The position numbers were made by a program, and so were the translations under genes. The notes below the pieces were generated by a model. The model searched no databases and was not told the origin of the DNA. It was given only the letters and a program-made list of their open reading frames with translations. Below are positions 52,335 through 60,973 of a DNA stretch of 64,000 nt, piece by piece (the stretch's first letter is position 1; each line of letters opens with the position of its first letter). This DNA comes from DAIQNV01 sp038748775 (GTDB lineage: Bacteria > Planctomycetota > Phycisphaerae > Phycisphaerales > UBA1924): assembly GCA_038748775.1 (NCBI GenBank), contig JBCDIT010000005.1, positions 248,001-312,000 of the forward strand, read 5' to 3'.

Positions 52335-54557
52335 TTACGGGGCGTTCGGCGCGAGGGCGGCGAAGTTTCCGCCTCGTTGGCCCTGAAGAAGCATGAGCGC
52401 GGTCTGGAGCTGAAGATCGATGCCCTCGGTGAGCAGTTCGCTCGGGTGGGCCGCGTCTTCTCGCTTGACGAGGTTTCCGTTCTCGTCGAGTTCGCGGACA
52501 TCGGCGTCGCGGCGGATGCGGGCCGCTTCGACGATCTGGTCGGGGAGCATCTCGACGGTGAAGTCGGGATCGACGCCCCAGGTCTCGGCGCCGGGCTTGC
52601 GGTGGATGACGCGGCCGTTGCCGACCGAGTAGTACTGCGTGGTCAAACGCATCGCTGCAGAGCCGGTGGACGAGAGCGAGCTGACGTTCTGCACGCTGCC
52701 CTTTCCGTAGCTGCGCTGGCCGACGACCTTGGCCCAGAGGTCCCCGTCTCGGGCGTGGGCCTGGATGGCCCCGCTGACGATCTCGCTGGCGGAGGCCGAG
52801 CCCTCGTTGATCAGGACGACCACCGGGATGTCGTCGAGCCGGCGCGACTTGGGCAGACGACGGGCCCACTCGCGGTCCTTCACGCGGCCCCGGGCGTCTT
52901 CGGTGCGGACGATGAGCCCGCTCGAGACGAACCGGTTGGAAATGTTGACCGCTTGGTCGAGCAGGCCTCCGGGGTTGAACCGAAGGTCGAGGACAAGCCC
53001 GTTGAGCCCCTGCTGGCGCATCTCGCTGATGGCCGCGTCGAAGCTCTTGGTCGTATTCTCCGCGAAGTTGGTGATGCGGATGTAGCCGATGCCGGCTTCG
53101 GGATCGACGAACCAATCCCAGTCTTCGTCGGCGGCGCCGGTCTTCTCCCAGCCCTTGACGGTCGGGAGGTCGATGCGCTTCCGCGTGATCTCGAAGTCGA
53201 TCGATTCCTTCTCGTCGTCCTCGCCGCGCTCGACGGTGAGGGTGACCTCAGTGTTGGCCTTGCCGGTGATGATCTCGACGGCCTGGTCGAGCGTGAATCC
53301 GACGGTGCTCTTCCCGTCGACCTGCTTGATGACGTCGCCCGAGCGCACGCCGATGCGTTGGGCGGGCGTTCCCTCAAGCGGGGTCACCACGCGGATGTTC
53401 TGGAGCTCGTCGAGCTCGATCTGGATGCCGACGCCGATGAACTCGCCCCGGGTGCTCCGCTCGAATCGCTTGACCTCGTCGGGCCAGATAATCCCGCTGA
53501 ACTGGTCGAGGGCGCTCATCGCGCCGTTGCCGAACTCGTGGAGCATCGCCTGGGGCATGATGCGGATCGTGTAGCGGTTGGTGTCGAGCACCTCGGAGAT
53601 GGTCGCGTCGAGGTCGCGTGCCTCGAGGCGGCGTTCGGCGAGCGCGATGCGCTCCTTGCGGTCGCGGATCGCGTTGAGGAACGTCCGCTTGGCGTCCTCG
53701 TCCTCCAGACCGTCGAAGGTGCTCTCTAGGTCCTCGGTGGTTACGAACGTCTCGATCGACTCGAGGCCCCCGATGAGCATCTCGCGGAGCGTCTTGCTTT
53801 CGACGTGTCGGAACGCGGAGAGCTGGATCGCACGCTCGACCATGCGTCGCGTGATCGGACGGACCTTGCTCTCGAACGAGTCGCCGGTCGGGTTGTAGGG
53901 CGGGAGCTCGTCCTCGCCTTCTAGCACGCGGCGTTCGTTACGGAGCTCCCAGAAGCGCTCCGGGGCGTATAAACGGATCATCGCGAGGCGTTCGTTGAGG
54001 CGATCGACGTCGGCTTCGTACGCACGGTCTCTTTCGAGCAGCACGTTGAGGCGGTAGAACAACTCGTTGGCGATGAGCCAGTCGCCGCGATCTTCGGCGT
54101 CACGCGCCGCGATCTCGGCCTGCCTGACAATGCTGCCGACCTCGGGGCGCTTCGTGAAACCGTCGGGGTCGCGCGACAGCGTCTGGAGGCGGACGAGCAG
54201 TCGGAGGGCGTGGGCAATCTCGATGTCGTGCTCTTGCACCGGCTTGTCCTTCGCCGCGGCAAGATGCTCTTCGAGTTCGGTCTGCGCCTCGGCGATCTGC
54301 TCGCTGCGCGTGGTCTCGCGGTCGCGCAGGTGCGTGCCGACTTCCGCGGCGGCGCGGTGCAGCGCTTCGGCGTTCGGGCCGCTGTTCGAAGAGAACGCGC
54401 CGAGCAGGTCGGACAACTCATGTTCACGCGTCGTCGTTGAGCCGGACCACGTGTCGTCCGAAACGGCGCCCGCGGTTCCCACCGACAGAGCACTGAGCAG
54501 AACCACACCGAGGCGGGTCATTCCCAGTCTCGCGCTACGCACCAGCGATTCGTTCAT
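52335..54557 (-). CDS. S41-family carboxy-terminal processing protease
   Basis: 740 aa from the ATG at 54557 (GGGAG five bases upstream). Signal peptide LGVVLLSALSVGTAGA. Residues about 40-330 are a long helical, charged region not seen in short CtpA proteins, more like the tail-specific protease layout. A PDZ domain follows (FIGVGIQIELDELQNI, SGDVIKQVDGKST). Then comes the S41 core, with the catalytic Ser in NEGSASASEIVSGA and Lys in GQRSYGKGSVQ. It degrades or trims periplasmic proteins. Downstream is a strong terminator. Confidence 0.92.
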   Translation of the reverse strand: MNESLVRSARLGMTRLGVVLLSALSVGTAGAVSDDTWSGSTTTREHELSDLLGAFSSNSGPNAEALHRAAAEVGTHLRDRETTRSEQIAEAQTELEEHLAAAKDKPVQEHDIEIAHALRLLVRLQTLSRDPDGFTKRPEVGSIVRQAEIAARDAEDRGDWLIANELFYRLNVLLERDRAYEADVDRLNERLAMIRLYAPERFWELRNERRVLEGEDELPPYNPTGDSFESKVRPITRRMVERAIQLSAFRHVESKTLREMLIGGLESIETFVTTEDLESTFDGLEDEDAKRTFLNAIRDRKERIALAERRLEARDLDATISEVLDTNRYTIRIMPQAMLHEFGNGAMSALDQFSGIIWPDEVKRFERSTRGEFIGVGIQIELDELQNIRVVTPLEGTPAQRIGVRSGDVIKQVDGKSTVGFTLDQAVEIITGKANTEVTLTVERGEDDEKESIDFEITRKRIDLPTVKGWEKTGAADEDWDWFVDPEAGIGYIRITNFAENTTKSFDAAISEMRQQGLNGLVLDLRFNPGGLLDQAVNISNRFVSSGLIVRTEDARGRVKDREWARRLPKSRRLDDIPVVVLINEGSASASEIVSGAIQAHARDGDLWAKVVGQRSYGKGSVQNVSSLSSTGSAAMRLTTQYYSVGNGRVIHRKPGAETWGVDPDFTVEMLPDQIVEAARIRRDADVRELDENGNLVKREDAAHPSELLTEGIDLQLQTALMLLQGQRGGNFAALAPNAP

Positions 54558-54817
54558 GTTGACTCCCGTCATCCCGGGAGCTTCGTCCCGGGCCTACACA
54601 CTGTTCGACGCCAGGCGTCAGGCGATGCCTCGAACCTTGGATGTCGAACGACGGGATTTCACCCGGTGTTCCCACCCAGACCTGATCGACCTCTGTCCCG
54701 GAACAGGGTGATCGGCTCGTCGCCGGTCATCGCCCCGCATTCGGACACCTTCGTCGGTCGAACTTGAGCATATCGGTCGGCCTCGCCCGGCCACACCGAC
54801 ACGTCGCGTCTCAGAAC

Positions 54818-56068
54818 TCATGATGCGATTCGGTGATCGGTCCCGTCGAGATGTGGGCGCTTCCCAGCCCGGAGCAGCGCGAAGATACCCATGGAACCTG
54901 CCAGAACACTGACACTTGTGAGCAAGATCGGGGTAAACGCTGGGGAATCGTCCCCGACCGCGAGGGCGGCGATCAAACCGAGTCCTGGCCCAATCAAATA
55001 CCCTGCGCCGATGAGCGCCTCGTGCGATCCGCCGGCGTCGATCCCGTCAGCACCCACTTCAAGGGTGTAGTACAGAGCCGCCAGATAGATCAACGCTTGG
55101 GCTGAGCCGACGGCGGCGAGCCCGAGGATGAGGACGAAGAGCCCGCTGTCACCGAGCAACGGGGCCGAGATGGTGGCCGCGAAGCCGACAACGAGCGTGA
55201 TGACCGAGACGATGGGTGTCCATCGCCGGCCGTGCCAGCCGTGCCAGCGTTCGAAGGCCCCGAACACAAAGACGCGGGCGAAGAGCCAGGTCGACGCGAC
55301 GACCGGCTGCCACCCCACGGGCACCTCGAGTTGTGTGAGTGAGGTCGGCAGGTAGGGCGTCAGGGTCGAGAGCACGATGTAACTCATCGGGAGCAGCACG
55401 CGAAAAGTTTTGCAGAGGCCCGGATACGAGTCCGGGATCACGTGGGCGTCATCGGCCAAATGGTGAGCGGGCGAGCATCCCATCGCCCAACCGGGGGCGA
55501 TCGCGATGAGGTGAACCGCTCCGAGGCCGACGAGGACGAGCAGAGGACCAGTTTCGAGCAAGGGGGCCATCATCCAATACGCAACGACGAGCGCCGCGGC
55601 CCAGCACACGTTGAAGCGTCCGGTCGCGGATCGGAGGCTTTGTCCTTTGCGTCCGCCGCTGAGAAAGGCCTCGACAATCGGCCAAAGGAGGCCGGTCAGC
55701 GGGATGTAGGCAAGCCCGAAGACCCATGCAGACCACTCTGGTGGATCCCCAGAGTTCGCCAGGGCTGCAGTCCAGGGGAGCAAGCAGGTGCCTGCTCCAA
55801 TGATCATCAGGGTCGTTACAGCGGTCCGTGCCGAGATCGACGTCCGTCTTCGGCTGAGGGCCCGGACGAGCGGGCCGGATGCGAGGGCCCCGCCGATGTA
55901 CACCGCTCCGAGCACGACACCGAGCAAGAAGTTCTTCGTTGCTCCGAACGCGAATGCGTTGGCCGTGAGGAAGAAAAGCCCGTTGGTGACCGCTCCCGTT
56001 CCGAGGCTGTTGAGGAACGTGAACCCGAGGACAGCGTTGAGCGGGGCAGGGCGTTCGGGTGGGTGCAT
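54818..56068 (-). CDS. Major facilitator superfamily transporter
   Basis: 416 aa with about twelve hydrophobic helices, for example FFLTANAFAFGATKNFLLGV, VWAFGL-type stretches and GLFVLILGLAAVGSAQALIY. The loop after helix 2 (GPLVRALSRRRTS) resembles the MFS motif A position. No substrate clue. Its ATG at 56068 lies 125 bases from the tRNA gene on the other strand. The 260 bases between its stop and the protease start (54558-54817) show no gene. Confidence 0.75.
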   Translation of the reverse strand: MHPPERPAPLNAVLGFTFLNSLGTGAVTNGLFFLTANAFAFGATKNFLLGVVLGAVYIGGALASGPLVRALSRRRTSISARTAVTTLMIIGAGTCLLPWTAALANSGDPPEWSAWVFGLAYIPLTGLLWPIVEAFLSGGRKGQSLRSATGRFNVCWAAALVVAYWMMAPLLETGPLLVLVGLGAVHLIAIAPGWAMGCSPAHHLADDAHVIPDSYPGLCKTFRVLLPMSYIVLSTLTPYLPTSLTQLEVPVGWQPVVASTWLFARVFVFGAFERWHGWHGRRWTPIVSVITLVVGFAATISAPLLGDSGLFVLILGLAAVGSAQALIYLAALYYTLEVGADGIDAGGSHEALIGAGYLIGPGLGLIAALAVGDDSPAFTPILLTSVSVLAGSMGIFALLRAGKRPHLDGTDHRIAS

Positions 56069-56193
56069 CGCTCGGGCCTAGGTCCGGTCGGGGGTTCGGG
56101 GGTGATGGCGAAGCCGGGGTGGCCCGTTGCCATCGCGGTCGCTCGCTCGTACAGTGACGTTCCGGCGGAGTTCGGTGAACCCCCGGATTGTTG

Positions 56194-56267
56194 CGCCCGT
56201 AGCTCAATTGGATAGAGCGTCGGCCTCCGAAGCCGAAGGTTTCGCGTTCGAGTCGCGACGGGCGTAT
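56194..56267 (+). tRNA. tRNA-Arg (anticodon CCG)
   Basis: 74 bases fold as a full cloverleaf: 7-bp acceptor stem (last pair G1-U72), D stem GCTC/GAGC, anticodon stem TCGGC/GCCGA with loop CTCCGAA giving anticodon CCG at 56228-56230 (reads CGG), T stem TCGCG/CGCGA with loop TTCGAGT, discriminator A. The CCA end is not encoded. No tRNA-associated integration scar was noticed on either side. Confidence 0.96.
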
Positions 56268-56385
56268 TGAACCGGTTGATATTGATTGTCGATGGAACAC
56301 TCCGTCAGGGCGACTCGTTCCAACCGGGTTTGGGTTGGGGGGGCGGCCTCTGTGGGCCGAGGGCCGATATTCCGGGAGCATGACG

Positions 56386-57291
56386 ATGATTCGAAGCACC
56401 GCCTCCACGCTCGCCGCTGGTCTCGCGCTGTCCGTGTTCGGACCGGCCTCGGTGTTGGGCCAGGACGCTGAGCAGCCCCAGCAAGGTGATGCGCCTGCAG
56501 CCGCTCAGGAAACGACTGCTGAGGTCGAGCCCTTCGACCCTCGGGCCGTCGAGATTTTCGAACGTCACATCGAGGCCCTCGGTGGCCGCGACGTGATTTA
56601 CAGCGTCGACAAGCGCATCTTGACCGGCACCTACGAGGGATCCCCGCTTCAGTTCCCGGGGCGGCTCAAGATGGTGTTTGAAGCGCCGGACAAGATGTAT
56701 TGGCAGATCAGCGAGCCGGCCGGCATCTCCGTCAAGACCGTCTACAACGGTGAACGCGGCTGGCGTGCGGTCCAGCAAGGTTTCGACACTCAGACCGACT
56801 GGATCATCGGACCGACGCTTGTCGATCTCATCGAATCGGCTTCGTTCTACGGAGAAGCCGATTACGAGAACCGGTACAAAGAGCTCCGTCTGGTCGGCAC
56901 GGCCGATTTCTACGGTTCCAGCTGCTATGTCATCCGGGGCGTCCGTAACTCGGGCAAACTGCACCTCCTGATGTTCGACAGCTCGACCAACATCTACGCT
57001 GGCGCACGTACCGCTGTGCTCCATCAGTCGGGCGAGGTCCGGCCGATGGATGTCCGGATCACGTCGTGGCAAACCGTCGATGGCGTGATGGTGCCCGACA
57101 AGATGGTCCAGCAATTCCGCGGCGAGCCAGCATCCAACGTCTTCACGATGTCGCGCATCCGGCACGAGGCCGATCCCACGGTCGACTGGAACCCGCCGGA
57201 GACACTTCCGTCCTACCCGGAACTCGATGAGAACTTCATGCCCAAGATGAGTCAGACCTCGACCGACGCGGAACCGGCCGAGGCTCCTTGA
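56386..57291 (+). CDS. Periplasmic LolA-like / outer-membrane lipoprotein-sorting-type protein
   Basis: 301 aa from the ATG at 56386 (GGGAG seven bases upstream; another ATG at 56380 is too close to it). Signal peptide AGLALSVFGPASVLGQ, then a Gln/Ala-rich segment. The mature part starts IFERHIEALGGRDVIYS, a common opening of LolA-fold proteins, and is rich in beta strands (RLKMVFEAPDKMYWQI, MDVRITSWQTVDGVMVP). It may bind a lipid or lipoprotein; no cargo can be predicted. The stop lies three bases from the convergent nth stop. Confidence 0.7.
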   Translation: MIRSTASTLAAGLALSVFGPASVLGQDAEQPQQGDAPAAAQETTAEVEPFDPRAVEIFERHIEALGGRDVIYSVDKRILTGTYEGSPLQFPGRLKMVFEAPDKMYWQISEPAGISVKTVYNGERGWRAVQQGFDTQTDWIIGPTLVDLIESASFYGEADYENRYKELRLVGTADFYGSSCYVIRGVRNSGKLHLLMFDSSTNIYAGARTAVLHQSGEVRPMDVRITSWQTVDGVMVPDKMVQQFRGEPASNVFTMSRIRHEADPTVDWNPPETLPSYPELDENFMPKMSQTSTDAEPAEAP

Positions 57292-57294
57292 CGT

Positions 57295-58020
57295 TTAAGC
57301 CCTCTTCTCGCACGCCTGCCCGAAGCTCTTGCACACCGGGTGATCTCCGCACGTTCCGCCCCTTGCGGAGCAGGCCCGCCGACCATGAAAGATCAGGCGG
57401 TGCGATAAATCGCACCACTTCGCCCGAGGAAACAGCGCCATCAGCGTTCGTTCGATGGCTTGGACAGTGGCCCCGGTTTCAACCAGATCAAACCGAGTCG
57501 TAAGTCGCTGAACGTGGGTGTCGACCACGAAGCCGTCGTTTATCGCGAAGCAGTTGCCTAAGACAACGTTGGCTGTCTTCCGGGCGACGCCCCGGAGCGT
57601 GAGCAGTTCTTCAACACTCTGAGGGACTTCCCCTCCGAAGTCTTCAATGAGGGTTGTCATCGCCGCGTGTACCGCTTTGGCCTTGTTCCTGTACAGCCCG
57701 ATGGTCTTGATGTAGGGTTCGATCTTTGCGGGAGTCGACGCGGCGTAGGCGGCCGGAGTCGGGAACGCCTTGAACAACTCGGGGGTCGCTTTGTTGACGC
57801 CGACGTCGGTGGCCTGCGCGCTGAGGATTGTGGCGACGAGTAACTCGTGAGGAAGGGTGTAGTCGAGTTCGCAGTGCGCGTCGGGGTAGTGCTCTTCCAA
57901 CGCCTTAACGAGCCGGGCGGCTCGGCGTTTTTCGGCGGGCGTGACTTGCGGGAGCGCGAACGGAAGATCGCGCAGGCCCCTGGGATTGTCGGGTGTTCGG
58001 ACCGTCTTCGACGCGCTCAC
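57295..58020 (-). CDS. nth: Endonuclease III (DNA glycosylase/AP lyase)
   Basis: 241 aa. Removes oxidised pyrimidines. Helix-hairpin-helix LRGVARKTANVVL with the catalytic Lys, and VVDTHVQRL with the catalytic Asp. The C-terminal iron-sulfur loop has four Cys spaced C-x6-C-x5-C-x6-C (nt about 57300-57375), unlike the usual C-x6-C-x2-C-x5-C. About 25 extra residues lie at the N-terminus. The start is GTG at 58020, overlapping the upstream stop as GTGA, so it is coupled to the membrane protein gene. Confidence 0.93.
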   Translation of the reverse strand: MSASKTVRTPDNPRGLRDLPFALPQVTPAEKRRAARLVKALEEHYPDAHCELDYTLPHELLVATILSAQATDVGVNKATPELFKAFPTPAAYAASTPAKIEPYIKTIGLYRNKAKAVHAAMTTLIEDFGGEVPQSVEELLTLRGVARKTANVVLGNCFAINDGFVVDTHVQRLTTRFDLVETGATVQAIERTLMALFPRAKWCDLSHRLIFHGRRACSARGGTCGDHPVCKSFGQACEKRA

Positions 58021-58682
58021 GCCCGGGCCCCCTTGCGGACGAGGTCTGGCTCTTCGAGCTTTGGCTTGTTTGGTTCGACCGGATCCGATGTCTTGCGAGG
58101 CGAGCCCGGGGTCGCGATCCCGCCGCTCGCGGCGCTGAAGGCTCCGGTGACCATCGCGAGCGCGAGCGAACCGGCCACACCTTTGAGCGTGTTCGAAGCG
58201 GCGGGGTGGTCCTCGTCGAACTTCGCTTTGTACTCCGACGCTCGCTCGGCTTCACCCGCCTCGGCCGCGGCCCAGTAGATGCGGACGTTCTCCGTCATGC
58301 GGGGCGTCAAGACCATGAGGTAGTAGCTCACGAGGCCCATCGCGACCGCGACGCCCAGGACGCGGAGGCCCGACGACCAGCGGTTGAGCGGGAGCTTCCC
58401 AAAGGTCAGAAGACCGATAAGACTCGCGAGCGTGAGGAACGCCGCCACGAACTGGACCGCGTCGACAGCCATAAACACCTGGTTCTGGATGAACCCGGCG
58501 ACGAGGTCCGCGTGGTTTCCTTCGTAGGCCGCGAAGGCGGGAACGGTCGGGTCGAGATGACGGGAGGCCCCGAAGACGACGGCCGCGAAGAGCCCGGTCG
58601 CGAGGACCGCCCCGAGCCAAAGCCCGAGCGAGGTGAGGTGGACGGTCTCGAAGATCCGGCGGGTGAGCGGCGGGGGAGGCAT
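58017..58682 (-). CDS. DUF4149-like integral membrane protein
   Basis: 221 aa with about four transmembrane helices. The N-terminal FETVHLTSLGLWLGAVLATG resembles the opening of DUF4149/TMEM205-type proteins; later helices include LRVLGVAVAMGLVSYYLMVL. The C-terminal tail is Lys/Pro-rich. The ATG at 58682 was preferred because the frame upstream would run into the dispersed repeat. Function unknown. Confidence 0.7.
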   Translation of the reverse strand: MPPPPLTRRIFETVHLTSLGLWLGAVLATGLFAAVVFGASRHLDPTVPAFAAYEGNHADLVAGFIQNQVFMAVDAVQFVAAFLTLASLIGLLTFGKLPLNRWSSGLRVLGVAVAMGLVSYYLMVLTPRMTENVRIYWAAAEAGEAERASEYKAKFDEDHPAASNTLKGVAGSLALAMVTGAFSAASGGIATPGSPRKTSDPVEPNKPKLEEPDLVRKGARA

Positions 58683-58689
58683 GCGCGAT

Positions 58690-58826
58690 GCTAGAGCGTC
58701 TTCACTGAACGTGTAGCTCCACGAATTCAGGTTTCTCGACGAGAAGCCCGCCGGATGACTCCGGCGCGGGGTCCGCAAGCGAGTGTGCGGCCGGAGGCCG
58801 CTACGGAGCGGTCAAGCCTGCTCTAG
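58690..58826 (-). repeat. Dispersed 138-bp element, copy B
   Basis: Second copy of the element at 28316-28453, in opposite orientation (137 bp). Both ends carry CTAGAGC as an inverted terminal repeat, better preserved than in copy A. Internal stems GCCGGA/TCCGGC, CCGCA/TGCGG and TTCTC/GAGAA can form. Like copy A it lies between divergent genes, here starting eight bases from the DUF4149-like ATG and ending 31 bases before the next plus-strand start. Confidence 0.85.
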
Positions 58827-58856
58827 GGAGCAATCGACCCGCCCTAAAGTGTCCCG

Positions 58857-59606
58857 GTGAATACACCCTTGCCCAGCGTTGCGTTGTCCGGGTTGCCGGT
58901 CGTGTCGTCGCCCAAAGAGGCGATCGCGGCGGTCGCGTCGATGGGCTCTCGGGCGATCCAACTCGACGCGGCTCGTACCGGGCTGCGTCCTCGCGAACTC
59001 GATCGCTCGGCCCGGCGTGATCTTGGGGCCTCGATGCGCCGCGCCGAATTGGAGTTCAGCGGGCTCGACCTCTGGATCCCGTCGCATCACTTCGTTGATC
59101 CGGAGAAGTCTGACCGTGCGATCGGCGCAACGGTCGCGGCTCTCGAACTCGCCGCGGAGTTGGCCGGGCTGGCCGGCGGCGCCGCGATCGTGGCGGTGAT
59201 GCTCCCTGGCGAACTCCTAGACAGCGAGCGGACGGCGCTCGACGCATCGGCGGCGGGCTTCGGCGCGGTCCTCGCAGACCACGCTTGGCCAGAGGTCGAG
59301 GCTGGGATTCAGGGGGGCATCCGCCCCGGACTCGATTCGGCGGCCGTGATCATGGCGGGGGATGACCCGGTCGCGAGCGCCGGTCGAGGCTTTGCGGCAG
59401 CACGCGTTTCAGATCTCTCGGCGAGGGGCCCCTGTGTCCCCGGTGATCCGTCCGGGCGGCTTGAGCTTGACGGGTATCTGATCGCGATGGGCGTCGCCGG
59501 CACGGCGAAGCACGCGGTGATCGACCCGAGGGGCCTGGCGGAGCCCGAGTTGGGCGTTCGTGCGACCCTGGAACGCTGGCCGGCGGGGTTCACGCTCCCG
59601 GGCTGA
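58857..59606 (+). CDS. Sugar phosphate isomerase/epimerase-like TIM-barrel protein (tentative)
   Basis: 249 aa, GTG start. The order of strands, with IQLDAARTG, RDLGASMRRAELEFSGLDLWI (helix then strand) and HHFVDPEKSDRAI, is like xylose-isomerase-type TIM barrels (AP endonuclease 2 superfamily), which often begin with a search for G-x-x-x-I-Q-L. Later sequence is less typical, and metal ligands are not clear. It converges on the DUF1643 gene with a 17-base overlap. Moderate confidence in the fold, none in the reaction. Confidence 0.6.
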   Translation: MNTPLPSVALSGLPVVSSPKEAIAAVASMGSRAIQLDAARTGLRPRELDRSARRDLGASMRRAELEFSGLDLWIPSHHFVDPEKSDRAIGATVAALELAAELAGLAGGAAIVAVMLPGELLDSERTALDASAAGFGAVLADHAWPEVEAGIQGGIRPGLDSAAVIMAGDDPVASAGRGFAAARVSDLSARGPCVPGDPSGRLELDGYLIAMGVAGTAKHAVIDPRGLAEPELGVRATLERWPAGFTLPG

Positions 59607-60123
59607 TCAGACTGCCCGAGGCATCGCCTTGCGATGGCAGCAGAACGAGCTTGGTCTTCGCGGCGAGATACAGCGGGTGCTTTGGCTCACCGATGTTCGT
59701 TACGCCGAGGCAGTACACGTCGGTCCCGCTGAGCATCTCACGCACACGCGTCGAGCGGTCGAGGTGGGTCCCGTGGTTGCCCCACGCGGCGATAACGGTG
59801 TCGGCGTTCCGCACCGCTCGCCGGATGGCCCGGTCGTTCGATGGCCCGCCGTCCTCACTCACCGGGTGGGCGAGTTTCTTGAGGTCCGCTGGGAACGTCG
59901 CGCGGGCCGCGAAGATGTTCACGAGGATCATCGATCCGAAGCCGAGCGTCTTCGAGAATCCGATGCATCGACGGATTGTGGGGTCGTTCTCACCGTTTGG
60001 GCGTGCTTCGGCGGTGGAGGGGTTGAGCAGGATCCAGCAGGCGCGGGGGAGGCCGGCGTCGCGTGGCGTCCAGCGGCGGGTGAGTGAAGTGCGGTATGTC
60101 GGAGCAACCGGACGTCGGGGCAT
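59590..60123 (-). CDS. DUF1643-family protein
   Basis: 177 aa. Landmarks of the family: ACWILLNPSTAEARPNGENDPTIRRC, of which CWILLNPSTA and NDPTIRR are the most diagnostic, and GFGSMILVNIFAARATFPADL. The ATG at 60123 starts MPRRPVAPTYRTSL. Biochemical role unknown. Divergent from the lipoprotein gene, with only 15 bases between the two start codons. Confidence 0.85.
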   Translation of the reverse strand: MPRRPVAPTYRTSLTRRWTPRDAGLPRACWILLNPSTAEARPNGENDPTIRRCIGFSKTLGFGSMILVNIFAARATFPADLKKLAHPVSEDGGPSNDRAIRRAVRNADTVIAAWGNHGTHLDRSTRVREMLSGTDVYCLGVTNIGEPKHPLYLAAKTKLVLLPSQGDASGSLISPGA

Positions 60124-60138
60124 CGGTAGAGTTTTGGC

Positions 60139-60954
60139 ATGCGGTACGCACGTGTCCTCGTCGGTGCTCTGGTGATCTTGCTTCTCGCGGCCTGTGCAGC
60201 CCGACCGGCGTTGCGAACGGCCGCGTTCGACGATGATCGTTTGTCGACGACCTTTTGTGATTGGATCTCGGGCACCAATGTCGAATTTCAGTCGGAAACC
60301 CGAAGGCTCTCGGAAGCACGCGGTGAACTGGTGCTTCGGACTGTTGAGGGCTCGTTTGGCTGGGGCATCACGATCATCGATCGGATCGTTACCGAATCCG
60401 AATCGGGAATCACACTGGCTGCAATCCAGTACGAAGACATTGAAGATCCGATTGAACTGTATCGAGTATCGGATGAGGAGTACATTGGCGGCATTCGCGC
60501 GATCGCAGATGCGACCCGCGACGCCGCGGCGATCTGGCCCCGGCTCGAAATTTGGGGCGGGCCGGTGTCGGGGTCGGCGATCGTCTTTTTCGAACCGGAA
60601 TTCTGCGCCGGCGTGACGCTGAGCCACGTCGGGGAACACTACGACGAGTACAACATGATGACGCCCCTCGAGCTGGCGTTGGTGATTCCGGGGGACGAAC
60701 TCGAAGACGCGGCCATGGAGTGGGCGACTTCCGCCAACTCATTCCGCGGAGTGCGGAGTTTCGATCCGATCGGAACGATCATCATGCATCTCCGGATCGT
60801 GGAGATGTTCGCGGGGCTCTCCGCCGCGACTCGCGATCCGGAGCACCCGATGTGGCGAACACTGCTGTTTCACGCGGAGGATCACGATTCGCCCATGAAC
60901 GGCTCACGGACGGCCCGGGTGAAAGAACTCATCGAGGCCGCGTCGGGCCGATGA
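60139..60954 (+). CDS. Predicted lipoprotein, paralogue A
   Basis: 271 aa. Lipoprotein signal with lipobox LAAC (VLVGALVILLLAACAARP). The mature protein shares an ordered set of segments with the lipoprotein at 61623: LRTA, FCDW, a Gly-Trp-Gly-Ile-Thr-Ile-Ile-Asp-Arg-Ile segment (versus Glu-Trp-Gly-Tyr-Asp-Ile-Ile-Asp-Arg-Ile), AIWP and HPMW. No known domain. Probably an outer- or inner-membrane surface lipoprotein. Confidence 0.72.
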   Translation: MRYARVLVGALVILLLAACAARPALRTAAFDDDRLSTTFCDWISGTNVEFQSETRRLSEARGELVLRTVEGSFGWGITIIDRIVTESESGITLAAIQYEDIEDPIELYRVSDEEYIGGIRAIADATRDAAAIWPRLEIWGGPVSGSAIVFFEPEFCAGVTLSHVGEHYDEYNMMTPLELALVIPGDELEDAAMEWATSANSFRGVRSFDPIGTIIMHLRIVEMFAGLSAATRDPEHPMWRTLLFHAEDHDSPMNGSRTARVKELIEAASGR

Positions 60955-60970
60955 CCGCGCTCACGCGCGG
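60955..60970. terminator. Weak hairpin between convergent genes
   Basis: A 6-bp GC stem (CCGCGC/GCGCGG) with a TCAC loop lies directly after the lipoprotein stop and four bases before the convergent stop at 60974. No T-tract, so Rho-independent termination is uncertain. Confidence 0.3.
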
Positions 60971-60973
60971 AGG

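Noticed and set aside
52377..53729. Plus-strand open frame of 450 codons
   Set aside because: Antisense to the S41 protease gene.
56194..56385. Integrated element using the tRNA-Arg gene as attachment site
   Set aside because: No repeat of the tRNA 3' end and no integrase gene were found in the neighbourhood.
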